From assembly GCF_002095395.1 (NCBI RefSeq), contig NZ_MJEI01000097.1:1-64000 (forward strand): 64,000 nucleotides of DNA, written 5' to 3'. The position numbers were made by a program, and so were the translations under genes. The number at the start of each line of letters is the position of its first letter. Within the stretch, counting starts at the first letter, position 1. The notes beneath the pieces were generated by a model. That model worked only from the letters and a program-made list of their open reading frames with translations, made no database searches and was not told the DNA's origin. Shown piece after piece: positions 7,930 to 16,800 of this stretch. This DNA comes from Williamsia sp. 1135 (GTDB taxonomy: Bacteria > Actinomycetota > Actinomycetes > Mycobacteriales > Mycobacteriaceae).

Positions 7930-9497
7930 ATCCGGAAGACGCCGAAGTTGCTCGTGCCCTCGACCGGTCCGTTGTCGATCGCCGAGAGACAGAGACCGAG
8001 AACGGTTCTGCTGTCACGCGGGTCGATGATGCCGTCGTCGTACATCATCCCGGACAAGAAGGCGGGCATGGATTCTTTCTCGATCTGGGCCTCGATCATC
8101 GCCCGCATACCGGCGTCGGCGTCCTCGTCCACGGTGCCGCCGCGCGCTTCGGTGGCGGCGCGCGAGACCATCGAGATCACGCCGGCGAGCTGCGCGGCGC
8201 CCATCACGGCCGATTTCGCGCTCGGCCAGCTGAACAGGAATCGCGGGTTGTAGGCGCGGCCACACATCCCGTAGTGTCCGGCGCCATAGCTCGCCCCGAT
8301 CAGCATCGAGATGTGGGGAACGGTCGAGTTCGACACCGCGTTGATCATCATCGAGCCGTGCTTGATGATGCCGCCTCGCTCGTACTCCTGACCGACCATG
8401 TAGCCGGTGGTGTTGTGCAGAAACAACAGCGGTGTGTTCGAGCGATTGGCGAGCTGGATGAACTGTGTCGCCTTCTGCGCCTCGGCGCTGAACAGCACAC
8501 CTTGGGCGTTTGCCAAGATGCCGATGGGATAGCCGTGGATGCGCGCCCATCCGGTGCACAGTGACGATCCGTACTCGGGTTTGAACTCGTCGAACAAGCT
8601 GTCGTCGACGAGGCGGGCGATCACGTCACGGGGATCGAACGGGATCCGCAGATCGCCCGGGACGATGCCGAGCAGATCGCTTGCCGGAAAGCGTGGTTCG
8701 ATTGTGTCCGCGACCGGGCCCGGCCCCTTCTTACGCCAGTTCAGACGCGCGACGATCCGTCTCCCGATCCGGATGGCGTCCTGCTCGTCGGCGGCGTAGT
8801 AGTCGGCGAGGCCCGACGTTCGTGCGTGCATCTGGGCACCACCGAGCGACTCGTCGTCGCTGATCTCACCGGTGGCCATCTTCACCAGGGGCGGGCCACC
8901 GAGGAAGACCTTGGACTGCCCCTCGATCATGACGGTGTGATCGGACATGCCCGGCAGGTAGGCGCCACCGGCCGTCGAGTTGCCGAAGACGAGAGACAGC
9001 GTCGGAATTCCCGCCGCGGAAAGTCGCGTGAGGTCACGGAACATCGCGCCGCCCGGGATGAAGACCTCCTTCTGCGTCGGGAGATCGGCGCCGCCGGATT
9101 CCACCAAGTTGATCAGCGGCAGGCGGTTCTCCAGGGCGATCTGGTTGGCGCGCAGCCCTTTACGCAATGTCCACGGGTTGGAGGTGCCGCCGCGCACGGT
9201 CGGGTCGTTGGCAACCAGGACGCACTCGACGCCCTCGATGATCCCGATGCCGGTGACGATCGAGGCGCCGACCGGGAAGTCGGATCCGTAGGCAGCGATC
9301 GGAGACAGTTCGAGGAACGGGCTGTCTTCGTCGATGAGGAGTTCGATCCGTTCACGCGGAAGGAGCTTCCCACGCTGACGATGCTTGGCGATCTTCTTCT
9401 CACCGCCACCCGCAAGGGCCCGCGTGAACAGTTCTTCGAGTTCGGCGATCTTGCCGAGCATCGACTCGGTCGCATTCGTGGTCTCGGGTGCGCTCAC
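7926..9497 (-). CDS. Acyl-CoA carboxyltransferase beta subunit (AtuC/MccB-like)
   Basis: A 523-residue carboxyltransferase with both crotonase-like halves. Visible motifs include NDPTVRGGTSNPWTLRKG, NLVESGGADLPTQ near residue 130 and the GASYGAGHYGMCGRAYNPRF glycine-rich segment in the C-half, all typical of methylcrotonyl/geranyl-CoA carboxylases. It transfers the carboxyl group from biotin to a beta-methyl enoyl-CoA, the step that lets terpenoid chains pass beta-oxidation. The GTG at 9497 gives a GTGA overlap with the dehydrogenase upstream; the longer in-frame N-terminus is Arg/His-rich shadow sequence. Confidence 0.92.
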   Translation of the reverse strand: MSAPETTNATESMLGKIAELEELFTRALAGGGEKKIAKHRQRGKLLPRERIELLIDEDSPFLELSPIAAYGSDFPVGASIVTGIGIIEGVECVLVANDPTVRGGTSNPWTLRKGLRANQIALENRLPLINLVESGGADLPTQKEVFIPGGAMFRDLTRLSAAGIPTLSLVFGNSTAGGAYLPGMSDHTVMIEGQSKVFLGGPPLVKMATGEISDDESLGGAQMHARTSGLADYYAADEQDAIRIGRRIVARLNWRKKGPGPVADTIEPRFPASDLLGIVPGDLRIPFDPRDVIARLVDDSLFDEFKPEYGSSLCTGWARIHGYPIGILANAQGVLFSAEAQKATQFIQLANRSNTPLLFLHNTTGYMVGQEYERGGIIKHGSMMINAVSNSTVPHISMLIGASYGAGHYGMCGRAYNPRFLFSWPSAKSAVMGAAQLAGVISMVSRAATEARGGTVDEDADAGMRAMIEAQIEKESMPAFLSGMMYDDGIIDPRDSRTVLGLCLSAIDNGPVEGTSNFGVFRM

Positions 9498-10657
9498 GGG
9501 TGGTACCCCAATCTCTTGCCGGCCAGGCCGGTGAGGATCTCGGTGGTACCGCCACCGATGCCGATGATCCGCATGTCTCGGTATTGCCGTTCGACCTCGG
9601 TTCCGGTCATGTATCCGGCGCCGCCGAAGAGCTGAACCGCCTTGTTCGCCACCCACTCACCTGCCTCGACCGCGGTGTTCTTGGCGAAGCACACCTCGGC
9701 GATCAGGTCTGTCTCGCCGGCCATCGCGGCATTGACGACGGCGTGGGTGTACGTGCGGGCGACATCGATCTTGCGCGCCATGTCGGTCACCGCCTCCTGG
9801 ACCGATTGACGGGCGATGAGCGGTTTGCCGAACGTCTCGCGTTCGCGCACCCAGTCGAGGGTGAGGTCGAGACATCTCTGCGCACTCGCGTAGGCCTGCA
9901 CTGCGAGCCCGACCCGCTCGGTGACAAACGCCTGAGCGATCTGCAGGAACCCGGAGTTCTCGGCACCGACGAGATTGCCGACTGGAACCCGCACGTCGAC
10001 GTAGGCGAGCTCGGCGGTATCGGACGCGCGCCAACCCATCTTGTCGAGTTTGCGGGTGACCGTGAACCCCGGTGTGCCCTTCTCCACGACGAGCAGTGAC
10101 ACGCCACCGGCGCCCGGCCCGCCGGTCCGAACGGCGGTCACCACGAAGTCGGCACGGACCCCTGAGGTGATGTAGGTCTTCGATCCGTTGACGATGTAGT
10201 CGTCGCCGTCGCGCACTGCCGCGGTGGTCAGATGCCCGACGTCGCTGCCGCCACCGGGTTCGGTGATGGCCAGGCTGCCGATCTTCTCGCCGGCAAGTGT
10301 CGGCCGGACCCAGCGGTCGATCTGTTCGCGGTCACCGGCTCCGATGAGGTGCGGCAGCGCGATGCCGCAGGTGAGCAGCGACGAGAACACACCCCCGGCG
10401 ACGCCCGCATAGTGCAGTTCTTCACCCAGGATGGTGGCGTCGATCAGGTCGCCTCCGGATCCGCCGACGTCTTCGCCGAATCCCAGTCCCAGCAGACCGA
10501 CCTCGGCCGCCTGCTTGTGGAGGTCGAGCGGCAGCTCGCCGATCTGCTCCCACTCATCCTGATAGGGCAGGATGTGCCGTTCTGCGAAAGCCTTGACGGT
10601 GCTGCGTAATTGAGATCGTTCCGGCGTGCCCCACGCCGGCGCTTCGAGAGTCTTCAT
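9494..10657 (-). CDS. Acyl-CoA dehydrogenase (AtuD-like)
   Basis: A 387-residue acyl-CoA dehydrogenase: SLAITEPGGGSDVGHL flavin segment, YIVNGSKTYITSG, and a C-terminal QLFGGAGYMTGTEVERQYRD followed by GIGGGTTEIL, whose Glu is the usual catalytic base position. In the terpene pathway an enzyme of this kind oxidises citronellyl-CoA to geranyl-CoA, the substrate of the carboxylase encoded next door. The stop overlaps the carboxyltransferase start, and its ATG directly abuts the AtuA stop (TGAATG), so all are translated from one message. Confidence 0.9.
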   Translation of the reverse strand: MKTLEAPAWGTPERSQLRSTVKAFAERHILPYQDEWEQIGELPLDLHKQAAEVGLLGLGFGEDVGGSGGDLIDATILGEELHYAGVAGGVFSSLLTCGIALPHLIGAGDREQIDRWVRPTLAGEKIGSLAITEPGGGSDVGHLTTAAVRDGDDYIVNGSKTYITSGVRADFVVTAVRTGGPGAGGVSLLVVEKGTPGFTVTRKLDKMGWRASDTAELAYVDVRVPVGNLVGAENSGFLQIAQAFVTERVGLAVQAYASAQRCLDLTLDWVRERETFGKPLIARQSVQEAVTDMARKIDVARTYTHAVVNAAMAGETDLIAEVCFAKNTAVEAGEWVANKAVQLFGGAGYMTGTEVERQYRDMRIIGIGGGTTEILTGLAGKRLGYHP

Positions 10658-12367
10658 TCATTCTCCAAACTCGACAGGGATGGCGACGTGACGCGAACGC
10701 AGCCACTCCCCCAGCCCTTTTGCCTGTGGATCGAACCTGACGTTGTCGGCGACTCCTCGGCCGAGGATGCCTTCGATGACGAAGTTGACGGCGAGGAGGT
10801 TCGGTAGCTCGTGGCGGTGGACCGTGAGCTCAGCTGCTTCCGGTATGAGGTGCTTGAACGCCTCGACGGTGAGAGTCGCTGCCAGCCAGTCGTAATGCCC
10901 GGCATCCCTGACCCAGACACCGACGTTCGCATTGCCCCCTTTGTCGCCACTCCGCGCGCCGGCAACCTCCCCGAGTGGTGCGACCCGGGTAGGCCCCCAC
11001 GAGCTTGCCGTCGTGTCCGGCGTCGTCCGTTCGGTGATCGGCTCAGGGATCTCCGACGTCGCCAGCGGGCTCGGCGCGATCACCTGCTCGGTGCCGTCAG
11101 CGAGGTGGACGGTGTGCGTGACCGCAGAAGCAGGCACGTAACCGGCCTCGAACACCGCGAACGGCGCGCCCTGCCCCGGAGGTGCGGTCATCGTGAACCC
11201 GGGGTAACTGGCCAGGGCCAATTCGACTGCTGCCGAAGAGAACTGCCGTCCCACCACCTTCGGGTCGGAATCCTTGGCGATGCATTGCAGCAACGCGCTG
11301 GCCTGCTGCTCGGTAGGAGCATCGCGCTGGTCGAGCCGGGTCAGGGTCCAGGCGAGGTCGGCAGGTGCCGGGTCGAGCGCAGCCTCGAATTGGCTGCGGA
11401 CCAGTTCGGCCTTGGCGTCGATGTCGAGGCCGGTCAGGACCATCGTGACCTCGTTGCGGAAACCCGCGAGGTGGTTGAGAGACACCTTGAGCGTGTCGGG
11501 CGGAGCTTCGCCCTTCACACCGCTGACCTGGACTCGGTCGTCGCCGAGGTCGGAGAGGGTGATCGAGTCCAGACGTGTGGTCGCATCGGGCCCGAGATAA
11601 CGGGGACCGGTGATCTCGTACAGCAATTGCGCGGTGACGGTACCGACGGTGACCGCCCCGCCGGTACCCGCGTGCTTGGTGATGACCGAACTGCCGTCGT
11701 TCGCGATCTCGGCGATCGGGAACCCCAGGTGCGCCATGTCCTTGATCTCGGTGAAGAAGGAGTAGTTTCCGCCGGTGGCCTGTGCTCCGCATTCGATGAT
11801 GTGGCCTGCCACAACCGCGCCGGCCAGTTGGTCGAGATCCCCTGGCTTCCAACCGAAGTGGGCGACAGCCGGCCCGACGGTCAGGGATGCATCGGTGACC
11901 CGGCCGGTGACGACGATGTCGGCGCCGGAACTCAGTGCGGCGGCGATCCCGAACCCACCCAGGTAGGCGTTCGCGGTGAGCGGTGACCCCAACCCGAGAT
12001 CGGCCGCATGATTGGTCAGGTCGTCGCCGTCGACGTAGGCGATGGTCGGTGACAGTCCCAGTTTGTCCGCGAGTTCGGTGAGCGCCTGCGCCAGGCCGGC
12101 AGGATTGACTCCGCCGGCGTTGCTGACGATCTTCACGCCCGCGTCCAGGGCGGTCCCCAGGTTGGATTCCAGTTGCCGCAGAAACGTTTTGGCGTAACCG
12201 AGCCCGGGATCCCTGAGCCGATCTCGGCCGAGGATGAGCATGGTGAGCTCGGCGAGGTAGTCGCCGGTGAGGTAGTCGAGTTGCCCGCCGGTGAGCATCT
12301 CCTGCATCGCCGAGAACCGGTCGCCGTAGAAGCCGGACGAGTTGCCGACCCGGATCGAGGCCGTCAT
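10658..12367 (-). CDS. atuA: AtuA-like DUF1446 protein
   Basis: A 569-residue two-domain protein. The N-terminal ~450 residues are DUF1446 ([21 protein letters not shown] start; [27 protein letters not shown]), and the C-terminal ~110 residues are the AtuA-like ferredoxin-fold domain ([16 protein letters not shown]). AtuA is required for growth on citronellol and geraniol in Pseudomonas but its reaction is not established. The ATG at 12367 makes an ATGA overlap with the TIGR03084 gene; the longer in-frame start adds no domain. The carboxylase and dehydrogenase neighbours support an isoprenoid-acid role. Confidence 0.9.
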   Translation of the reverse strand: MTASIRVGNSSGFYGDRFSAMQEMLTGGQLDYLTGDYLAELTMLILGRDRLRDPGLGYAKTFLRQLESNLGTALDAGVKIVSNAGGVNPAGLAQALTELADKLGLSPTIAYVDGDDLTNHAADLGLGSPLTANAYLGGFGIAAALSSGADIVVTGRVTDASLTVGPAVAHFGWKPGDLDQLAGAVVAGHIIECGAQATGGNYSFFTEIKDMAHLGFPIAEIANDGSSVITKHAGTGGAVTVGTVTAQLLYEITGPRYLGPDATTRLDSITLSDLGDDRVQVSGVKGEAPPDTLKVSLNHLAGFRNEVTMVLTGLDIDAKAELVRSQFEAALDPAPADLAWTLTRLDQRDAPTEQQASALLQCIAKDSDPKVVGRQFSSAAVELALASYPGFTMTAPPGQGAPFAVFEAGYVPASAVTHTVHLADGTEQVIAPSPLATSEIPEPITERTTPDTTASSWGPTRVAPLGEVAGARSGDKGGNANVGVWVRDAGHYDWLAATLTVEAFKHLIPEAAELTVHRHELPNLLAVNFVIEGILGRGVADNVRFDPQAKGLGEWLRSRHVAIPVEFGE

Positions 12368-13137
12368 CGGCCGCGTCCCGGAGGTCCGGCGAAGCACTGC
12401 GCGATGGTTGCCCAGTGCGCCGCGTCTTCGCCGGTTGTCTCGATGTCGAGCTCTGAAGGATTTCGCCGCTGGGTGACGAGCAGGCAGAAGTCGAGTGCGG
12501 ATCCGGTGATGCGCTGGGTGGCATCATCCGGCCCCCACGTCCATGTCGAACCGTCCGGCGCTGCCAGTTCGACCCGGAAGTCGTCGGTGGGCGGTATTTC
12601 GCCGTTGACCTGATACGCGAAGTCCCGGGTCCGAACACCCAGATGCGCAATGGGTTTCAGACGATCGGTCGGTGCGTTCACCACACCGAGCGCATCGGCG
12701 ACGTCGAGTCCGTGCGCCCAGACCTCCATCAGTCGCGCGGTGGCCATCGACGCCGCGGACATCGGCGGCCCGAACCACGGGAGCTTCTCTCCGCTCGGGG
12801 TGGCGACGAGGGCGTCCGCGAGTGCTAGCCGCCGCTTTCGCCATTCGTCGAGGAGTTGCCCGGTCGGTTTGCCGGCCTCCTCCCGGGCGCCGTCGTCGAC
12901 GAAGCCGGTCGGGTTCTGCCACGCCACCTTGAGGATGTCGTCGAAGGCCACCTTGTCGGTGGCTGCGATCCGCGCCTGTTCGTCAGTCCACGACAGGTGC
13001 GCGATCTGGTCCTTCACCGTCCAGCCGGCAGCCGGAGTCGGCGTGTCCCAATCCGATTCGGGCAGATCTGCCACCAACCGGTCGACCACCTCGGTCTCGG
13101 CGGACAGGTCTGACACCAGTTCGTCCACGATGCTCAC
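12364..13137 (-). CDS. TIGR03084-family metal-binding protein (DinB/maleylpyruvate-isomerase-like)
   Basis: A 257-residue protein of the actinobacterial TIGR03084 family. The N-terminal helical domain ([21 protein letters not shown]; later [15 protein letters not shown]) matches the mycothiol-dependent maleylpyruvate isomerase / DinB fold, with His residues of IAHLSW and EVWAHGLD as probable metal ligands. Members co-occur with AtuA-type genes; thiol-dependent isomerisation or detoxification is plausible but unproven. The GTG at 13137 was chosen as the start of the conserved region; 25 bases upstream lies the previous stop. Confidence 0.85.
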   Translation of the reverse strand: MSIVDELVSDLSAETEVVDRLVADLPESDWDTPTPAAGWTVKDQIAHLSWTDEQARIAATDKVAFDDILKVAWQNPTGFVDDGAREEAGKPTGQLLDEWRKRRLALADALVATPSGEKLPWFGPPMSAASMATARLMEVWAHGLDVADALGVVNAPTDRLKPIAHLGVRTRDFAYQVNGEIPPTDDFRVELAAPDGSTWTWGPDDATQRITGSALDFCLLVTQRRNPSELDIETTGEDAAHWATIAQCFAGPPGRGR

Positions 13138-13162
13138 GCCGCCAGCATCACACGGGCCCTGA

Positions 13163-13831
13163 TCAAAAGCAAGCACAAGTGCTTGTTTTTAGGTCCGACC
13201 GTGCCACCGACGCCGCCTGGTTGGCCATCGCCGGGCCCGGCGTCGCGGTCACGACGACATTCGACTCCCCCACGGCGGTGACTGCCATCCCCAGGACGTT
13301 CTGGATGGGCCCCGGAGCAATGGTTCCGTCGGCCAGGCCGAGAAGGATCTCGCGTCCGGTCAGGGCTGGATCGGGCGTTTCGGGCAAGCTCGCGCCGAGC
13401 ATCTCGGACTCTGTCGCCACTGCGTCGCGTCGAGGTATCTCCCCGGTCGCCCTGCTGACGACAACGGCGCGCCCCGTGGCCGAACACACCACGGCTCCGG
13501 TGGTGTCCTCGACGAGCTCGGCATAGGTCGTGCCGTGACCCTCGACCGCGCCGACGACACGACCGCGCCCGGTCACGCGCGCTCCGAGGGTGACCGGTTC
13601 CGGAACGGACAGCGACAGCCGCGATTGCACGGTCGCCGTCCCCGGCGGCTGGGAGTGATAGAAACTCGACCCGCCCACCATTTCGGCGAGAGTCGCGATC
13701 GCAGAAAGCCCCACCTCACCGCGGTGGTCGACGAGCCCGGCGCCGACGTGCTGTCGCAGCACGGTGCCATACGGCTCACCGGGAGATGCGGAGATCGCGA
13801 GGGCGGCCAGGGGGTCAGGTGCTGCAGTCAT
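13163..13831 (-). CDS. Hotdog-fold thioesterase family protein (PaaI-like, duplicated)
   Basis: A 222-residue protein with two hotdog-like halves: [24 protein letters not shown] followed by STLAEMVGG-type helix (residues ~20-55), and a second half from about 130. Such double hotdog proteins hydrolyse or bind acyl-CoA. The true start is the ATG at 13831; 92 additional residues in the same frame upstream are antisense shadow of the SDR gene. The last ten codons overlap a palindrome at 13170-13185. It sits in the terpene-like operon, where a thioesterase could release CoA or aromatic-acid-type products. Confidence 0.75.
   Translation of the reverse strand: MTAAPDPLAALAISASPGEPYGTVLRQHVGAGLVDHRGEVGLSAIATLAEMVGGSSFYHSQPPGTATVQSRLSLSVPEPVTLGARVTGRGRVVGAVEGHGTTYAELVEDTTGAVVCSATGRAVVVSRATGEIPRRDAVATESEMLGASLPETPDPALTGREILLGLADGTIAPGPIQNVLGMAVTAVGESNVVVTATPGPAMANQAASVARSDLKTSTCACF
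13170..13185. promoter_or_regulatory. CAAGCAC/GTGCTTG palindrome
   Basis: CAAGCACAAGTGCTTG has 7-base inverted arms around a 2-base centre. The contained CAAGnnCTTG core is the pattern described for KstR2 operators, with one of the two outer A/T positions kept. It lies 33 bases upstream of the TIGR03084 start, inside the 3' end of the thioesterase gene, and could be an internal operator for atuA and the carboxylase genes. On the plus strand it is followed by five T, but no plus-strand gene needs a terminator here. Confidence 0.4.
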
Positions 13832-13862
13832 GACTGAACACCTACCACGTGCGCGACCCTGG

Positions 13863-14735
13863 TTATTCGGTGACCAGCTTTGCCAGCTCAGTGAGGGTGT
13901 AGGGCGGTTCGTCGTCGTGGCCCCGGTACGCCACGAATGAGGGCTCGAAGGCCGGGTATCGACCGATGAATCCACCGGCAGCACTGTAGATCTGGCCGGT
14001 GATCCCTGATGCGAGGTCACTCGAGAGGTAGGCATAGAGCGGCGCGACGTAGTCGGGAGGCGCCGGATCGAGCGCAGCGTCGCGTGTACCGGCATCGAGA
14101 AGCCCACGCTCGAACAGGTCGTTGATGTGCGCCTCGTACTCGGGTCCGGTGGACAAGCGCGTCTTACCGCCCGGGCACACCACGTTCACCCGTACGCCGT
14201 GTGGCGCAAGGTCTGCGGCGAGCGCAACCGACAGGCTGTTGACCCCGCCTTTACCTGCCGGGTAACCGGTGCCGCCGAAGTTGCCTGCCGATGCGGCGGA
14301 ACCGGTGGTGACGATCGCACCCGAGCCCTGCCGCACCAGAATCGGGGCCGCGGCTTTCGCCAGTTCGAAGGTGCTCACGAGATGGGCGTCGAGCTGGGCG
14401 AAGAACTCGTAGGTGCTCATCGTCAAGATCGACGAACCCGCGGGCTCGGCGACCCCCGCGCAGTTGATGACGATGTCTATGCCACCGAACTCGCTGACCG
14501 ACGCCTCGACCAACCGATGCGCCACCTCCTCGTCGGCGACGTTCCCCACCACCGGTATGGACCGGCCACCTCCGCTCACCAACTCGTGCGCAGCCGCCTT
14601 GGTCGTCGAATCATCCCGCCCGTTGACGATCACCGACGCACCCTCGGCGGCAAGCGCTTTCGCGACGGCGAGTCCGATGCCTCTACTCGACCCCGCAACG
14701 ACCGCACGTTTGCCGAGCAGATGTTGTGTGCTCAC
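13863..14735 (-). CDS. Short-chain dehydrogenase/reductase
   Basis: A 290-residue classical SDR: cofactor loop GSSRGIG at 15-21, NCAG at 91-94, and the catalytic triad S146, Y158, K162 (YPAGK). The C-terminus is about 35 residues longer than a minimal SDR (GHDDEPPYTLTELAKLV). It starts at GTG 14735 and lies 6 bases downstream of the 421-residue unknown protein, 31 bases before the thioesterase gene. In the terpene/sterol operon it probably oxidises a hydroxyl intermediate; substrate unknown. Confidence 0.88.
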   Translation of the reverse strand: MSTQHLLGKRAVVAGSSRGIGLAVAKALAAEGASVIVNGRDDSTTKAAAHELVSGGGRSIPVVGNVADEEVAHRLVEASVSEFGGIDIVINCAGVAEPAGSSILTMSTYEFFAQLDAHLVSTFELAKAAAPILVRQGSGAIVTTGSAASAGNFGGTGYPAGKGGVNSLSVALAADLAPHGVRVNVVCPGGKTRLSTGPEYEAHINDLFERGLLDAGTRDAALDPAPPDYVAPLYAYLSSDLASGITGQIYSAAGGFIGRYPAFEPSFVAYRGHDDEPPYTLTELAKLVTE

Positions 14736-14741
14736 GGCCGC

Positions 14742-16007
14742 TCAGGTACCTGCCGTCACCGGAGTGATCGACAGCGGGATACCGCGGCCACGGTCCTCGA
14801 ACTCGAACGTTGCGCCACCGCTGAAGCGCGCGATCGCAACCTCCCCGAGTTCCTTCTCGAGCGGGGTGCCATGAGATATCTCGATCACCAGGTCGTCGCC
14901 ATCCGAGTATCCGGACACTGCGGACCAACTCAGGTCGACTGCGGTGGCCATCGCCAACACCGGCTCGAGGTGGTCGGGATCGAGGTGCGCCAACCATCCG
15001 TCATCCGCAACGGCGTCGGATGATCGGGGCAATCGCACCCTGACGATGGCCTCGTCTCCCGAGCCGGCCGTCTCGACCTGGACACCGGTGTACTGGACAG
15101 GCCCCAGAATGGGGTGGAGCCGCAGCACCGTTGCCAGGTCTTCGGCTCCGCGGTCGAGACCGAGACTCTGCCGCAGGCGATCCGCGGTCAGTCCGCTGAT
15201 CCCGGTGAGTTGCTTCCGGAAGATCTCGATGGCCCCGTCCTCATCGGTCTTCCCGCGTACTGACATCAGGAAACCGAGAGCCAGCAACTGGTGCTGCAGC
15301 GCCACCTCTTCCGCGATCCGCACGAGTGCGGAATGTGACCAATCCTCGAACTTCAGGTCCTCCCAGACCGGACCGAGGTAGTCGTCGTGGCCGTCGCCCC
15401 CGGGCTCGATCGTCGACAATTCGGCTTGGGCGGCCCGGGTGCCCGACATGATGATCGACTCCGGAGGCAGTGGAAGCTCATCCCGGTCTGGTTCGATCGT
15501 CACCGTCCATGCGCAGTGCGGGTGCTGCCCCTCGGGCCTGCGCGGCGGCCGATGGATAGGCCGGATCCGGGCACGCCGATTCGTGGCGATGGCGGTGGCG
15601 TCGAACGTCGGATCTTCGATGTCGTGGCACATCGAGGTGACGTAATCGTCACCCATCGGCTCGACATCCATCAGTGCGCCACAGTGATTGAGCACGAACT
15701 CACCGTGGTACTCGTCGTAGATGGTGTAGCGGAAGTCCATGAATTGCGGCGGAGCGCCGATGTCGAGCTGGAGACACTTGAACATGTCCGCCACCCCGTC
15801 ACCGTCGATCTGCAACGCGGTGCGCATCCGCTTGGTGTAGACGGGGCTGGCCGCCATCCATTCTTCGATGGCGATCTGGGCCATGGTCTCGCGTCCGAAT
15901 GCTGCGATGCAGTGGGCCATTCCAGACCGGTCGATCAACTGGCCCGACAACAGGAGTTCGGGGACCAGCTTCGCCAGGGTCGTGCGGTCGAGGGCTGCGT
16001 ACGACAT
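14742..16007 (-). CDS. Conserved protein of unknown function, 421 residues
   Basis: I do not recognise a named family with certainty. The first ~170 residues (MFKCLQLDIGAPPQFMDFRY; FVLNHCGALMDVEP; YVTSMCHDIEDPTFD) contain conserved-looking Cys and His (HCG, MCHD) reminiscent of the L-2-amino-thiazoline-4-carboxylic-acid-hydrolase fold. The region from ~200 on has GPVWEDLKFEDWSHSALVRIAEEVALQHQLLALGFL, and the rest is mixed alpha/beta. No signal peptide or membrane segment. It is read between the SnoaL-like gene (9 bases upstream) and an SDR (6 bases downstream), in the middle of the CYP51/Atu run, so it should act on the same substrates. Confidence 0.75.
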   Translation of the reverse strand: MSYAALDRTTLAKLVPELLLSGQLIDRSGMAHCIAAFGRETMAQIAIEEWMAASPVYTKRMRTALQIDGDGVADMFKCLQLDIGAPPQFMDFRYTIYDEYHGEFVLNHCGALMDVEPMGDDYVTSMCHDIEDPTFDATAIATNRRARIRPIHRPPRRPEGQHPHCAWTVTIEPDRDELPLPPESIIMSGTRAAQAELSTIEPGGDGHDDYLGPVWEDLKFEDWSHSALVRIAEEVALQHQLLALGFLMSVRGKTDEDGAIEIFRKQLTGISGLTADRLRQSLGLDRGAEDLATVLRLHPILGPVQYTGVQVETAGSGDEAIVRVRLPRSSDAVADDGWLAHLDPDHLEPVLAMATAVDLSWSAVSGYSDGDDLVIEISHGTPLEKELGEVAIARFSGGATFEFEDRGRGIPLSITPVTAGT

Positions 16008-16015
16008 GGGTCAGA

Positions 16016-16567
16016 TCACCACATCGGAACCGGCGTTTTGCCGAGGGGGTACCAACCCGGCAGCAACTCTTTGGCATTGAGCACGCGATCGATGCGCCCC
16101 TGCATTCCCTTGCTCATCACGCCGTCGGTCATCATCTCCATGAACAGGGCGGTGACGTTGCCGTAGTCGAAGAAGTCTCGCTGCCAGCCCCACTTGAAAT
16201 CGCCGGCGTACTTGAACCAGCTGCCCTGGATGCCCTCGAGTCCGTAGTGGCTCCCGTCCGGCCGGGTGGCCTCGAAGATCTGCTTCCACAACCCCAGCAT
16301 GTCGCCGGTCTTCTCGTCGATCACCCAGGACTGGTACGGGTAGGTCCAGCCGTCGAGGCCGTCCATCTCGTATCCGATCGCGTAGTCCCGGATCTGTTCG
16401 CGTCCGATCGCCATGAAGTCGTGCTTGGCGCCGTAATTCCAGCCGTAGGTGGCGTCTTCGGTGTAGAAGTCGGCCAGCGGCCGCCAATCGCCGGTCTTCT
16501 CACAGTCGATGTTTCCCTGCAACCAGCGCTCGACCATCTCGTCGAGTTCGGAACGATCAAAAGACAT
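16016..16567 (-). CDS. SnoaL/NTF2-like protein (Rv0762c-like)
   Basis: A 183-residue protein with the SnoaL/ketosteroid-isomerase-like cone fold: MVERWLQGNIDCEKTGDW helix, LADFYTEDATYGWNYG, then strands with SWVIDEKTGDMLGLWKQIF. In M. tuberculosis the conserved protein Rv0762c sits at this spot beside CYP51 and its ferredoxin and has a similar length. The fold often binds steroids or polyketides, fitting a sterol-linked locus, but no catalytic residues can be assigned. The ATG at 16567 is preferred; an in-frame TTG four codons upstream is possible. Confidence 0.82.
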   Translation of the reverse strand: MSFDRSELDEMVERWLQGNIDCEKTGDWRPLADFYTEDATYGWNYGAKHDFMAIGREQIRDYAIGYEMDGLDGWTYPYQSWVIDEKTGDMLGLWKQIFEATRPDGSHYGLEGIQGSWFKYAGDFKWGWQRDFFDYGNVTALFMEMMTDGVMSKGMQGRIDRVLNAKELLPGWYPLGKTPVPMW

Positions 16568-16582
16568 GACAGTAACCAACTT

Positions 16583-16774
16583 TCATTCTTCAACGATTCT
16601 GAGGGCTTGCGTCGGACAGTAGCGCACTGCGCGTTCCACGTCCGCCAAATGACTGCTATCTGGTTGTGAATCAAGGAGATTCACAGAGTCACGTTCTGCT
16701 TCGAACAGGTCGGGGGCTTCCATCTCGCACATTCCGTGCCCCTGACACAGATCTAGATCCACTTCGATTCTCAT
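16583..16774 (-). CDS. [3Fe-4S] ferredoxin for CYP51
   Basis: A 63-residue ferredoxin with C10-x2-H13-x2-C16 and a C-terminal YCP, the motif of actinobacterial [3Fe-4S] P450 ferredoxins in which His replaces the second cluster Cys. It is the counterpart of Rv0763c, which sits next to Rv0764c (CYP51) in M. tuberculosis, and is expected to pass electrons to the P450 encoded 26 bases upstream. The ATG at 16774 is used; an in-frame start at 16801 would add nine non-conserved residues. Confidence 0.93.
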   Translation of the reverse strand: MRIEVDLDLCQGHGMCEMEAPDLFEAERDSVNLLDSQPDSSHLADVERAVRYCPTQALRIVEE

Positions 16775-16800
16775 CGGAACCACCTCCAGAGCTCGTGGCA

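Noticed and set aside
5911-8253. 780-residue plus-strand open frame opposite the carboxylase
   Set aside because: Antisense shadow of GC-rich coding DNA: Arg/Asp/His-rich, no domain, while the minus strand has a complete biotin carboxylase.
11097-12650. 517-residue minus-strand frame overlapping atuA
   Set aside because: Out-of-frame, Arg/Pro-rich; atuA and the TIGR03084 gene account for the region.
13163-13190. Plus-strand terminator formed by the CAAGCAC palindrome and T5
   Set aside because: No plus-strand gene ends here; the stem has only seven pairs and a two-base loop.
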